A DNA stretch of 64,000 nucleotides, taken from assembly GCF_028680575.1 (NCBI RefSeq), contig NZ_JAPCKI010000006.1, positions 306,846-370,845 on the forward strand, given 5' to 3'. Positions within the stretch are counted from its first letter, which is position 1; every line of letters begins with the position of its first letter. The notes beneath the pieces were generated by a model. It did no database searches. It saw only the letters and a list, made by a program, of their open reading frames with translations, and was not told the origin of the DNA. This DNA comes from Acidovorax benzenivorans. Lineage in GTDB: Bacteria; Pseudomonadota; Gammaproteobacteria; Burkholderiales; Burkholderiaceae_C. This document shows positions 17,225 to 27,343 of this stretch, piece by piece. The position numbers and the translations under genes were made by a program.

Positions 17225-18070
17225 ATGACAGCGTCAGGAAAAATAGTCTCCGGCGTGCGAACCTTCGTGGCCGACGTGACCGAAGGTTTTCTTGAAATCA
17301 CCCATAACAGCTTTGCCCTCATCGGCTTGGCCGTTGCCTTTGTCGTCATTGCGCTCACAGCACGGCCCGATCTGCGCCAGGCGGGTGAAGAACAATTGAT
17401 GAACTGGCTGCAGGCCCGCCAGGTGGAGGTGCTAGGCATGCCCATCGAACCGGAAGCCAGCGAGCGCGCCACGGCCGTCAACCCCAAGGACCTGCCCAAG
17501 GAACAGGCTGCGGTGGCCTTCTGGCTCAGCAAAAAATACCGTGTGGCACCCGAGCCCCTGAGCGCGCTGGTAGCCGAGGCCTACGAGATTGGCACCCGTG
17601 CCAAGATCGACCCCACCCTGATCCTGGCCATCATGGCCATCGAGTCGAGCTTCAACCCGTTTGCCGAAAGCGCCGTTGGCGCACAAGGACTCATGCAGGT
17701 GATGACCCGCGTGCACACCGACAAGTACCAGAACTTTGGTGGCCACTTTGCCGCCTTTGACCCGGTGAGCAACCTGCGGGTGGGTGTGAAGGTGCTACAG
17801 GAGTGCATCGCCCGCGCTGGCTCGCTCGAAGGTGGCCTGCGCTTTTATGTGGGCGCGGGCAACATGGCCGACGATGGCGGCTATGCAGCCAAGGTGATGG
17901 CAGAACATTTCCGCCTGCGCCAGGTGGCGGGTGGCCGCGCGGTGCCTTTCAATCCTCCGCCCTCTTTGTCCACACAGGCTCCGGTGCAGAGCATTCCCGC
18001 AGCAGCGCCCCGCATCACGCCCCCGGCAGCAGCCAGCGACAAGGTGGCACTGCTGACGCCTAGCCTCTAA
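17225..18070 (+). CDS. Lytic transglycosylase (SLT domain) with N-terminal membrane anchor
   Basis: Cleaves the MurNAc-GlcNAc bond of peptidoglycan. 281 aa. A single hydrophobic segment (residues 28-45, NSFALIGLAVAFVVIALTAR) anchors it in the inner membrane with the domain in the periplasm. The SLT domain (about 120-235) shows the catalytic Glu in AIMAIESSFNPFAES, then GAQGLMQVM and GLRFYVGAGN with the usual alternation. The tail is Pro/Ala-rich. The ATG at 17225 has a strong AAGGAAGAG ribosome-binding site. Likely transcribed alone from the promoter at 17003 with a long leader. Confidence 0.9.
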   Translation: MTASGKIVSGVRTFVADVTEGFLEITHNSFALIGLAVAFVVIALTARPDLRQAGEEQLMNWLQARQVEVLGMPIEPEASERATAVNPKDLPKEQAAVAFWLSKKYRVAPEPLSALVAEAYEIGTRAKIDPTLILAIMAIESSFNPFAESAVGAQGLMQVMTRVHTDKYQNFGGHFAAFDPVSNLRVGVKVLQECIARAGSLEGGLRFYVGAGNMADDGGYAAKVMAEHFRLRQVAGGRAVPFNPPPSLSTQAPVQSIPAAAPRITPPAAASDKVALLTPSL

Positions 18071-18162
18071 AAAGGCAGGTCACCCAGCGCCCTGGCAACG
18101 ACCTTTGCGCCAAGCTGATGGCCTAGTACGCCGGTTGCGCAGTGTCGGCTACACTAGCGAAG

Positions 18163-18304
18163 TACGCGACTGGCGATAGGCGCTGCATTCAGTCACTGGA
18201 TGTTGCCGCTGACGTGGAAACCAGCAAGAACCTACTTCTTGTGAACCACTGGGAAGCGTGCCGCAGGGGGTAAGCCCCGTGCGTTCAGCCGTTCGCCTGG
18301 GCAG
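18163..18304 (+). ncRNA. ZTP riboswitch (pfl motif) controlling glyA
   Basis: Matches the conserved parts of the pfl/ZTP motif in order: CGCGACTGGCGATAGG near the 5' end, then GTGGAAACCAG and AACCACTGGGAAGCGTGCC in the middle, a variable GC stem, and the 3' CGCCTGGGCA at 18294-18303. ZTP/AICAR accumulation signals a shortage of 10-formyl-tetrahydrofolate; glyA, whose product feeds one-carbon units, is a known target class. A CCCTTG-TTT-CAAGGG hairpin follows at 18305-18319 without a T-run, so the output may act on translation. Sequence match is by eye. Confidence 0.88.
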
Positions 18305-18344
18305 CCCTTGTTTCAAGGGACACAAGTTCATAGGACTGCCAATC

Positions 18345-19589
<1,245 letters not shown>

Positions 19590-19606
19590 ACCAGCAGCCC
19601 AGCGCC

Positions 19607-20056
19607 ATGAAGTGCCCCTTCTGCAGTCACCTCGAAACGCAAGTCGTTGAAACACGGGTGTCTGAGGATGGGGTGTTCATTCGCCGCCGCCGCCAGTGCG
19701 GCGCGTGCGACAAGCGCTTTACCACCTACGAGCGGCCGGAAGTGAGCTTCCCGGCCATCGTCAAGAAGGACGGGCGCCGCATCGAGTACGAGCGAGGCAA
19801 GCTACTCGCCTCGTTCAATCTGGCACTGCGCAAGCGCCCGGTCAGCACCGACCAGATCGACAGCGCCATCGAGCGCATCGAAGAAAAACTACTCAACCTG
19901 GGACAGCGCGAAGTGATCTCCAGCCGCATTGGCGAGCTGGTGATGCGTGAACTCAAGAAGCTCGACAAGGTCGCCTACATCCGCTTTGCCAGCGTGTACC
20001 GCAGCTTTGAAGACATCGACGACTTCCGCGCCATGGTCGATGAAGTGCGCAAGTAA
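19607..20056 (+). CDS. nrdR: Transcriptional repressor NrdR
   Basis: Represses ribonucleotide reductase genes by sensing ATP/dATP. 149 aa, standard length. Zinc ribbon with Cys 3, 6, 31 and 34 (MKCPFC ... [11 protein letters not shown]), followed by the ATP-cone domain ([18 protein letters not shown] onward). Follows glyA closely, an arrangement common in Comamonadaceae that couples one-carbon and deoxynucleotide supply. Confidence 0.97.
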   Translation: MKCPFCSHLETQVVETRVSEDGVFIRRRRQCGACDKRFTTYERPEVSFPAIVKKDGRRIEYERGKLLASFNLALRKRPVSTDQIDSAIERIEEKLLNLGQREVISSRIGELVMRELKKLDKVAYIRFASVYRSFEDIDDFRAMVDEVRK

Positions 20057-20111
20057 ACGGCACTTGCATTCGCATCTGCACCGGAGCCGGCATCAGGGCC
20101 GGGTGATTTAA

Positions 20112-20163
20112 AGCGTTTTTGGCCTCCAGCGCATAGCCCACAAGCACCAAAAGCTATAAACAT
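20112..20163 (-). repeat. Dispersed repeat, copy C (diverged)
   Basis: Minus strand: ATAGCTTTTGGTGCTTGTGG then ATGCGCTGGAGGCCAAAAA. Same architecture as the other copies with changes in the left arm. Lies after nrdR. Confidence 0.65.
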
Positions 20164-20249
20164 CATAGCAAACTCACGTCCAAAGGATATGGGTGTGTGC
20201 CGGGGTGGACCACCGCTGTCGCGCGTGCCACATCGAAAATACTCCTGTA

Positions 20250-20302
20250 TTGATAGCTGCTCGCGCTTTATGGATAAGCGCCAGAGGCCAATTTGACTTA
20301 AA
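20250..20302 (+). repeat. Dispersed repeat, copy D
   Basis: TGATAGCTGCTCGCGCTTTA then GGATAAGCGCCAGAGGCC and AATTTGACTT. Ends 13 bases before the first possible start of the EamA gene. Copies C and D face each other across about 90 bases. Confidence 0.75.
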
Positions 20303-20347
20303 AGTTAGCCAGGCATGCGCCAGCGCGCACGTCCCCCGTGCCCCACA

Positions 20348-21250
20348 ATGCGCGCGGTGAGAACCCGCCATTTCCTGCAGCTGGTGCTGCTGTCTGCCCT
20401 GTGGGGCGCTTCCTTTCTGTTCATCCGCGTCGCCAGCCCGGTGCTGGGCCCCAATGTGATGGCCGCGCTGCGCATTGGCCTGGCCACCCTCACGCTGATC
20501 GGCATCATGCGGTGGGCAGGCGAGCCCTGGCCCTGGCGCCACTGGCGGGAGCTGCTGGGGTTGGGCACGCTGACGGTGGCCGCGCCCTTTCTGCTGTACG
20601 CCTGGGCGGCCCTGCACCTGCCTGCGGGCTACAGCTCGCTGCTCAACACCATGGCCGTACCGTTTGGCGTGATTGCCGCCGCCTGGATGAAGGAAGACAC
20701 GCTGAGCACGCGCAAATGGGCGGGTTGCCTCAGCGGCTTTGCGGGGGTCGCGCTGATCGTGCAGCTGGGGCCTGTGGAGCCCACCTCATCGGTGCTGCTC
20801 GCGGCGGGCGCGTGCGTGTCAGCTGCTGCCTGTTATGGCCTGTCCCTCACCTGGATGAAACGGGCGACGACACGCATGACACCGCTGTCGATTGCTGCAG
20901 GCATCCACGCCGCAGCCCTGGTGCTGCTGCTACCGGGTGCGGCGTGGACCTTGCCCACCGCGCGTTTCACCCCGGAGGCGCTGGCCGCCGTGGCTGTGAT
21001 GGGTATCGTGACCTCGGGGCTGGCGTACTGGCTCAACCTGCGGGTTCTCCAACATGTCTCGCCCGTGGCCGCCATGAGTTCCGCCTTCATGATCCCGCTG
21101 TTTGGTGTGGCCTGGGGGCATGTGTTTCTGGGCGAAGCCCTGGGGCCGGGCATGCTCTGGGGCGGCACCTTGGTGCTGGTGGCGACCGGGTTGGTGACGG
21201 GCTTCAACCCCCTGCGATGGCTGGGCGCACTGCGCCGCACCGATGGCTGA
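20348..21250 (+). CDS. EamA/DMT-family transporter
   Basis: Inner-membrane metabolite exporter of the drug/metabolite transporter superfamily; substrate unknown. About 300 aa with ten hydrophobic segments in two EamA halves: the first begins FLQLVLLSALWGASFLFIR, the second around VLLAAGACVSAAACYGLS. Conserved loop LHLPAGYSSLLNTMAVPFG and the C-terminal SAFMIPLFGVAWGHVFLGE are typical. An upstream in-frame ATG at 20315 would add 11 residues; neither start has a clear ribosome-binding site. Stands alone between repeat D and the convergent 5'-nucleotidase gene. Confidence 0.88.
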   Translation: MRAVRTRHFLQLVLLSALWGASFLFIRVASPVLGPNVMAALRIGLATLTLIGIMRWAGEPWPWRHWRELLGLGTLTVAAPFLLYAWAALHLPAGYSSLLNTMAVPFGVIAAAWMKEDTLSTRKWAGCLSGFAGVALIVQLGPVEPTSSVLLAAGACVSAAACYGLSLTWMKRATTRMTPLSIAAGIHAAALVLLLPGAAWTLPTARFTPEALAAVAVMGIVTSGLAYWLNLRVLQHVSPVAAMSSAFMIPLFGVAWGHVFLGEALGPGMLWGGTLVLVATGLVTGFNPLRWLGALRRTDG

Positions 21251-21298
21251 TCCACTGCCCCACTGACTGACCCAGCGACCAAGCGCCGGGGGCGCGCC

Positions 21299-23140
21299 TC
21301 AGCGCGCGACGGTCGCAACGCGGGTGATACGGTTGGTGGCTGGGGGAGCCACCGGGCTCTGCAGACGGAAATAGGCTTCCAGCGCATCCAGGTCCAGCTC
21401 ACCCACGCGCCGGTCCTGGCCTTGTGTCAACACCGTGAAGTTGTCGCCGCCGCTGTCCAGAAAGCTGCTCATCACCACACGCACGGACTGCGCATCCGTC
21501 ACCGGCGCGCCATTCAGCACCATGTGGCTGATGCGCGCCCCGGCTGGCTGGCTCAGGTCGTAGCGGTAACTGAACCCGCTGGACACCGACAGCACCCGGG
21601 GCCGTTGCACGGTGTTGCCGCCGCTGGCGAACTGCTGCTCCAGCACCGCGCGGATCTGCGCGCCCGTGAAGGTCTTCACCACCAGCTGGTTGCCAAAGGG
21701 CTGCACCGCATACAGCTGGCCGTAACGCACCAGGCCTTGCCCATCAGGCACCAGGTCGGCGCGCAGGCCACCCGGGTTCATGAAGGACAGTTGCGCACCG
21801 CCGTCCGCAGGCGCTCGCGTGGCCAGCAGCTGGGCGTCCGCCACCAGGTTGCCCAGCGCGCTCTCCAGCGCCGCATTGGGTTGGCGGCGCATGGCCCCCT
21901 GGGCCTGGCCCACCGGCCGCTGTGCCAGAGGAATGGCGGCGGCTCGATAGGTATCGATGATCTTCTGCACGCCCGCATCGGCGGGGAACACCGGCACGGC
22001 GGTGGTCAGTGGCACAGCCCCCTGGGCACCCGTGAAAGCCTCGCCCTGCACCACCACATTGCGGGCCGTCTTGCGAATCACGCGGCGGGTCTGGGTGTCC
22101 ACGCGCAGCTGGATGTTGGTGAGCAGCGTGCCGTACTGGCCTGCGCTGGTCAGCAAGAAGGGCTTGGCCGGGTTCACACGGCTGTAGTCGCACACGTAGG
22201 CCTGGTGCGTGTGGCCGGAGACCACCACATCCACGGCCGGGTCCAGGCGCTCCAGAATGGGCACGATGTCGCCCGACAGACCTGCACAGCTGGTCTCCTG
22301 CACGCCCGCCGTGGTGCCACCACCTTCGTGGATGGCTACCACGATCACATCAGCGCCCTGGGCCTTGAGTTGCGGGATCAGCGCGTTGGCTGTGGCAGCT
22401 TCATCTTCAAACCGCAGCCCCGCCACCCCCGAGGGGCTGACCATGGTGGGCGTGGCCTGCAGTGTGAGGCCAATAAAGCCCATCGTCACAGTGACACCGC
22501 CTTCGGTAAACCGCTTGAGCCCCGTGGCGGGCAGCAGGGTGCGACCGTCCTCGCGCACCGTGTTGGCGGCCAACAGGCCAAACTTGGCGCCCTCGAAGGG
22601 TTTGCTGATGCGGCAAGGCTCGCGCGAGGTGAACTTCTCGCAGCCCCCGTGCTGCAACCGCAGTAGCTCGCGCCAGCCCCGGTCGAATTCGTGGTTGCCG
22701 ACCGCATTGAAGTCGATCTGCATGCGGTTGACGGCCTCGATCGTGGGCTCGTCCAGAAACAACGACGACACCAGTGGCGACGCACCCACCATGTCACCCG
22801 CAGACACCACGGCGTGGTGGCGAGACTGAGCCTTGAGGGCTGCCATGGCACTGGCGAAGTACGCCATGCCCCCGGCAGGCGCCAGCACCGGGCCTGTGGG
22901 CCCCTGCACACGGTGCGCCATGTGGGGCGGCTCCAGGTTGCCGTGTAGGTCGTTGAAGCCGATGAGGGTAATGTCGATGGCGGGCGGCGTGGCCTCAGCC
23001 ACCAGCGCGGGAGCCCCTGGGCTGGTGCAACCGGTCAGCCACAGTGCCATGCTGCTGGCCAGCACCACGCCACAGGTGCCCCGCAGGGCCCAGCGCATGC
23101 GCGCCGTCGGGCCATCGGCCTTGAACAAGCGGTTGCTCAT
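21299..23140 (-). CDS. 5'-nucleotidase / UshA-like lipoprotein
   Basis: Periplasmic metallophosphoesterase that dephosphorylates nucleotides or related sugars. 613 aa. N-terminal signal with lipobox LTGC (Cys 38), so probably anchored to a membrane by lipid, unlike soluble UshA. Metallophosphoesterase motifs in order: GFNDLHGNLEP, SAGDMVGASPL, VGNHEFDRG, VSGHTHQAY. C-terminal nucleotide-binding domain with MNPGGLRADL and the YAVQPFGNQLVV block, then SSFLDSGGDNFTVL. The stop lies 42 bases upstream of the next gene on the same side, and aroC is 42 bases upstream of its start on the same strand. Confidence 0.92.
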   Translation of the reverse strand: MSNRLFKADGPTARMRWALRGTCGVVLASSMALWLTGCTSPGAPALVAEATPPAIDITLIGFNDLHGNLEPPHMAHRVQGPTGPVLAPAGGMAYFASAMAALKAQSRHHAVVSAGDMVGASPLVSSLFLDEPTIEAVNRMQIDFNAVGNHEFDRGWRELLRLQHGGCEKFTSREPCRISKPFEGAKFGLLAANTVREDGRTLLPATGLKRFTEGGVTVTMGFIGLTLQATPTMVSPSGVAGLRFEDEAATANALIPQLKAQGADVIVVAIHEGGGTTAGVQETSCAGLSGDIVPILERLDPAVDVVVSGHTHQAYVCDYSRVNPAKPFLLTSAGQYGTLLTNIQLRVDTQTRRVIRKTARNVVVQGEAFTGAQGAVPLTTAVPVFPADAGVQKIIDTYRAAAIPLAQRPVGQAQGAMRRQPNAALESALGNLVADAQLLATRAPADGGAQLSFMNPGGLRADLVPDGQGLVRYGQLYAVQPFGNQLVVKTFTGAQIRAVLEQQFASGGNTVQRPRVLSVSSGFSYRYDLSQPAGARISHMVLNGAPVTDAQSVRVVMSSFLDSGGDNFTVLTQGQDRRVGELDLDALEAYFRLQSPVAPPATNRITRVATVAR

Positions 23141-23182
23141 AGGAAAGAGACCGCCCCAGGGGACGGCGCAAAAAGAAAAGGT

Positions 23183-24280
23183 TTACAGAAACGAGGCCTG
23201 AATGGGCGGCACGGGTGGCACCACGTCGCCACACTGGGCACGGTGGCGCAGTGCGTGCTCCATCACCACCAGCGCCAGCAGCGCTTCGGCAATCGGTGCG
23301 GCGCGAATGCCCACGCACGGGTCGTGGCGGCCCTTGGTAATCACCTCGGTGCTCTTGCCATGGATGTCGATGGACTCGCGCGGGCTGATGATGGAGCTGG
23401 TGGGCTTGATGGCAATGCTCACCTCCAGGTCCTGCCCGGTGCTGATGCCACCCAGCACGCCGCCCGCATGGTTGGTGCGAAAGCCCTGGGGCGTCATCGA
23501 ATCACCGTGCATGGTGCCCCGGTGGGCCACGCTGGCAAAACCGGCGCCAATCTCCACGCCCTTGACGGCGTTCAGGCCCATCATGGCGTGGGCGATGTCG
23601 GCGTCGAGCTTGTCGTACAGCGGCTCACCCAGGCCTACGGGCACGCCCGTAGCCTGCACACGGATGCGGGCGCCACACGAATCACCGGCCTTGCGCAGGG
23701 CGTCCATGTAGTCCTCGTACTGCTGCACGTCGGCCACGGGGGCGAAGAAAGGGTTGCTCTGCACATGGTCCCAGCTCTCGAACGGGATGGCCAACTCGCC
23801 CAACTGCGTCATGCAGGCGCGGAACTGCACTCCGTATTGCTGGGCCAGCCACTTCTTGGCCACCGCGCCAGCGGCCACCGTGGGGGCCGTGAGGCGCGCC
23901 GACGACCGACCACCGCCGCGCGGGTCGCGGATGCCGTACTTGTGCCAGTAGGTGTAGTCGGCATGGCCGGGGCGGAAGCTCTCGGCGATGTTGCTGTAGT
24001 CCTTGCTGCGCTGGTCGGTATTACGGATCAGCAGGGCAATGGGTGTGCCGGTGGTCTTGCCCTCGTACACGCCGGACAGGATCTCCACCGCATCGGGCTC
24101 GTTGCGCTGCGTGACGTGGCGGCTGGTGCCAGGGCGGCGTCGGTCCAGGTCTGCCTGGATATCTGACTCGACCAGCGGCATGCCAGGCGGGCAACCGTCG
24201 ATCACGCAGCCAATGGCCGGGCCGTGGGATTCACCAAAATTGGTGACTGCGAATAGGGTACCGATGGTGTTGCCGCTCAT
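23183..24280 (-). CDS. aroC: Chorismate synthase
   Basis: Last step of the shikimate pathway, EPSP to chorismate, needing reduced FMN. 365 aa. Signatures: [14 protein letters not shown] near residue 16, the [19 protein letters not shown] block, and [16 protein letters not shown]. The ATG at 24280 gives the conserved [20 protein letters not shown] start; 12 extra codons upstream are open but unconserved. Stand-alone housekeeping gene; the nucleotidase follows on the same strand. Confidence 0.98.
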   Translation of the reverse strand: MSGNTIGTLFAVTNFGESHGPAIGCVIDGCPPGMPLVESDIQADLDRRRPGTSRHVTQRNEPDAVEILSGVYEGKTTGTPIALLIRNTDQRSKDYSNIAESFRPGHADYTYWHKYGIRDPRGGGRSSARLTAPTVAAGAVAKKWLAQQYGVQFRACMTQLGELAIPFESWDHVQSNPFFAPVADVQQYEDYMDALRKAGDSCGARIRVQATGVPVGLGEPLYDKLDADIAHAMMGLNAVKGVEIGAGFASVAHRGTMHGDSMTPQGFRTNHAGGVLGGISTGQDLEVSIAIKPTSSIISPRESIDIHGKSTEVITKGRHDPCVGIRAAPIAEALLALVVMEHALRHRAQCGDVVPPVPPIQASFL

Positions 24281-24384
24281 GGGCGGGATTATCCCAGAGC
24301 CTTGGCACCACGCCACGCTCTACCCAGGCCAAGCGGACAACACGCCATCACCGGTGCAAATCGCACGGTTTGGACAGATCGTGC

Positions 24385-24413
24385 TTGGCAGAGCCATGCG
24401 CGCTTGCTAGCAT
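24385..24413 (+). promoter_or_regulatory. Sigma70 promoter of the PAS-GAF-GGDEF-EAL gene
   Basis: TTGGCA (24385-24390), exactly 17-base spacer, TAGCAT (24408-24413), about 25 bases upstream of the start codon. Confidence 0.45.
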
Positions 24414-24437
24414 CGACCACCGATTTCTGGGACATTC

Positions 24438-26675
24438 ATGCCCGCATTTGCGCCGCCCTCTCTGGTTCCCCCGTCGCCGTCCAATGCCTACGCGCCCGCC
24501 CCTCTGGCCGACGCCCCATTGCGCCATGCGCTGGATGCCAGCGACAACGCCATCATCCTGACCAACAGCGCCAGACGCGTGGTGTATGTCAACGACGGAT
24601 TCACGCGGCTGTTTGGCTATCAGCCTGCTGAAGTGTTGGGCAGGATCCTGAGCGAAGTGCTGCTGGGCCCGCACTCGAACCCCGATCTACTGGAACGCAT
24701 CCGCACCAACTTGCAGACCTGCGGCCAGTTTCGTACCGACACACTGCTGTACAGCAAGACGGGGCAGCCCCGTTGGGTGTCGCTGGTGATCAATGCATCC
24801 GACGAGGACACCGGCGGCCCGGGGGGCAGCATCTCGATCCTGACAGACATCACGCTCACCAAGATGCACGAGGTGCTGCAGACACGGGTGCTCGAAGGCA
24901 TGGTCAATGAATTGCCCCTGTCCGACCTGATGGCACTGGTGTGCCGCGAGGTTCAACGCATTGCCCCCGAAGTCACTGCGACCATTCTGGCGGTGGATGC
25001 GCAAGGGCGGTTACATCCGCTGGCAGCCCCCAGCCTGCCCGAATCCATCAGTCGGACCCTCGATGGACTACCCATCGGCCCGACCGTGGGGTCCTGCGGC
25101 ACAGCGGCATTTCTCAACACCCCGGTGCTCGTCACCGACATCCGGACCGATCCCTTATGGGCTGACTACAAGGACCTGTTTGCACCGAGCGGCCTGCGTG
25201 CCTGCTGGTCCAGCCCCATCCGCGACCACCGGGGCGAGCCGATTGGCACCTTTGCGTTTTATTTTCGGGAGCCCCGCGCGCCCGACGCGCTGCACCAGCG
25301 GCTGGTGCAGGTGTGCCTGCACCTGTGTGCGCTGGCCATTGAACGTGACAGCACGCACCAGCGCATCCACCAGCTGGCGTTTTTTGACGTGCTGACCGGG
25401 TTGCCCAACCGCGCCCTCTTTCGCAACAGCGCCGACCGCGCGCTGACCGACCTGCAGCAGGGTGGCCACACCGGTGCCCTGCTGTTCCTGGACCTGGACC
25501 GGTTCAAGCAGATCAACGAGACCCAAGGGCATGCCGCAGGCGATGTGCTGCTGAGCGAAGTGGCCAAGCGACTGACACAGGGCCTGCGCGCCCGCGACCT
25601 GATTGCCCGCCTGTCCGGCGACGAATTTGTGCTGCTGTTGTCCGAGTGCACCACCGAACAAGCGGTGCAAAGCGCCCACCGCGTGCTGCACGACATTGCC
25701 CAGCCGCTGAACATCCTGGGGCAGACCCATGTGCCCCACGCCAGCATTGGCATTGCGATGTTTCCGAACGATGGTGACACCATCGACACCCTGCTGCGCC
25801 ATGCCGACCAGGCTATGCACCAGGCCAAGAGCGACCACCGGCACAGCATGCAGCTGTTCAGCGCCGAGATGAACCGCCGCGCCCAGGAGCGCGCCTCGCT
25901 GGAGCGTGCGCTGCAGCAGGCGCTGTCCGAACGCAGCCTCACGCTGCACTACCAGCCCCAGGTGCTCAGCAGCTCACCCGGCACACTGCATGGTGTAGAG
26001 GCCCTGGCGCGCTGGAACCACCCGCAGTGGGGCATGGTGCCGCCGTCCCAGTTCATCCCCGTGGCCGAGGACGCCGGGCTGATCCACGAGCTGACCTTGT
26101 GGCTGCTGGACGAAGCCTGCCGCCAGCTGGCGGCCTGGCGCGCTGCAGGCCATGACGTACCCTGCGTGGCCGTCAACTTGTCGGGCCGCAGCTTCCACCG
26201 GCCGGAGTTTTCACAGGAAATCGGCGATGCGCTGCAGCGCCATGGCCTGCGCACCAGCGATGTGCTGCTGGAGATCACGGAGAGCGTGATGATGGATGCG
26301 CGGCCCGTCACACTAAAGAACATCGAGGCACTGCACCACCAGGGCTTCAAGCTGTCGCTGGATGACTTTGGCACCGGCTATTCCAGCCTGAGCTATCTGC
26401 ACCGCCTGCCCATCAGCGAGCTCAAGCTCGACATGGCTTTTGTGCAAGACCTGACCACCAGCGCCACGGCACGCGCCCTCACGGTGTCGGTGCTGAGCAT
26501 TGCGCACAGCCTGGGCATGGTGGTGGTGGCCGAAGGCGTGGAGACCACCGGCCAGCAGCAGTGGCTGCAGGCCCATGGCTGCCCGGTGATGCAGGGCTAT
26601 CTGTTTGGCAAGCCGCTGCCGCCCGATGAGATTGAGGCCTGGCTGTGTGCCCAGGCGCCTAGCCCTTACCGTTGA
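24438..26675 (+). CDS. PAS-GAF-GGDEF-EAL cyclic-di-GMP phosphodiesterase-type protein
   Basis: 745 aa, no membrane segment. PAS domain (about 28-140, LFGYQPAEVLGR), GAF-like domain (about 155-300, GPTVGSCGTAAF then VTDIRTDPLW), GGDEF domain (about 310-470) with the motif degraded to SGDEF at 393-397, and EAL domain (about 485-735) with the EAL signature at 521-523, the metal site ITESVMM, DDFGTGYSSL and VVAEGVETTGQQ. The layout resembles E. coli DosP, which uses a haem PAS; haem binding here cannot be judged by eye. EAL residues look intact, so the main activity should be c-di-GMP hydrolysis, with the GGDEF domain perhaps weakly active or regulatory. Confidence 0.9.
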   Translation: MPAFAPPSLVPPSPSNAYAPAPLADAPLRHALDASDNAIILTNSARRVVYVNDGFTRLFGYQPAEVLGRILSEVLLGPHSNPDLLERIRTNLQTCGQFRTDTLLYSKTGQPRWVSLVINASDEDTGGPGGSISILTDITLTKMHEVLQTRVLEGMVNELPLSDLMALVCREVQRIAPEVTATILAVDAQGRLHPLAAPSLPESISRTLDGLPIGPTVGSCGTAAFLNTPVLVTDIRTDPLWADYKDLFAPSGLRACWSSPIRDHRGEPIGTFAFYFREPRAPDALHQRLVQVCLHLCALAIERDSTHQRIHQLAFFDVLTGLPNRALFRNSADRALTDLQQGGHTGALLFLDLDRFKQINETQGHAAGDVLLSEVAKRLTQGLRARDLIARLSGDEFVLLLSECTTEQAVQSAHRVLHDIAQPLNILGQTHVPHASIGIAMFPNDGDTIDTLLRHADQAMHQAKSDHRHSMQLFSAEMNRRAQERASLERALQQALSERSLTLHYQPQVLSSSPGTLHGVEALARWNHPQWGMVPPSQFIPVAEDAGLIHELTLWLLDEACRQLAAWRAAGHDVPCVAVNLSGRSFHRPEFSQEIGDALQRHGLRTSDVLLEITESVMMDARPVTLKNIEALHHQGFKLSLDDFGTGYSSLSYLHRLPISELKLDMAFVQDLTTSATARALTVSVLSIAHSLGMVVVAEGVETTGQQQWLQAHGCPVMQGYLFGKPLPPDEIEAWLCAQAPSPYR

Positions 26676-26735
26676 TACGGTCAGAGTCCTAGGTGGGTTG
26701 GGCCAGGGCGTGCGTCTCAGGCCCTGCTCACGACA

Positions 26736-27185
26736 TCAGGTACGGGGCTCTTCTTCAGGCCAGTCGCGGATGTAGGCCTTGAGCATTTTGTTCTCGAAGT
26801 TCTGGCTGTCCACCACGGCCTTGGCCACGTCATAGAAGCTGATCACGCCCATCAGCATCCGACGGTCCATCACGGGCATGTAGCGTGCATGGCGGTCCAG
26901 CATCATGCGGCGCACTTCGTCCATGTCGGTTTCCAGCGTGCAGGTCAGGGGCGCGTCGTCCATCGCCGTGCGCACCAGCATCGTGCCCACGCTGCCGCCG
27001 TTTTTGACCAGGGCCTGGATCACTTCGCGGAAGGTGAGCATGCCCACCAAATCGCCATGCGCCATCACCACCAGCGAGCCAATGTCGCGCTCGGCCATCA
27101 GGCTCACAGCACCCGCCAACGGCTCATCCGGCGATGCGGTGTAGAGGGTGTTGCCTTTGACGCGAAGGATGTCGCTGACTTTCAT
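26736..27185 (-). CDS. CBS-domain protein
   Basis: 149 aa with two CBS domains back to back and nothing else. Begins MKVSDILRVKGNTLYTASPD; repeats of the pattern GSLVVMAHGDLVGMLTFREV and MPVMDRRMLMGVISFYDV mark the two modules. Such stand-alone pairs bind adenine nucleotides and regulate unknown partners. Divergent from metY across 158 bases. The open frame upstream of the ATG at 27185 is unlike the family. Confidence 0.9.
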   Translation of the reverse strand: MKVSDILRVKGNTLYTASPDEPLAGAVSLMAERDIGSLVVMAHGDLVGMLTFREVIQALVKNGGSVGTMLVRTAMDDAPLTCTLETDMDEVRRMMLDRHARYMPVMDRRMLMGVISFYDVAKAVVDSQNFENKMLKAYIRDWPEEEPRT

Positions 27186-27343
27186 GGTGCGGAGTCTCCG
27201 GGGGATCGGGAAGAATCGGAAAGAGTATGTGTGGGCCCGCAGACACCAGCACATCCGCTGGGGTTGCCCAGGTGCTGCAGGCCGTTTGTCAGCAAATATA
27301 GCCCACAATGCCCGCCTGCATTGACAACATGGGAGACACACAG

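Noticed and set aside
20057..20347. Possible small RNA between nrdR and the EamA gene
   Set aside because: The only structure comes from the two dispersed repeats; no promoter or terminator was seen.
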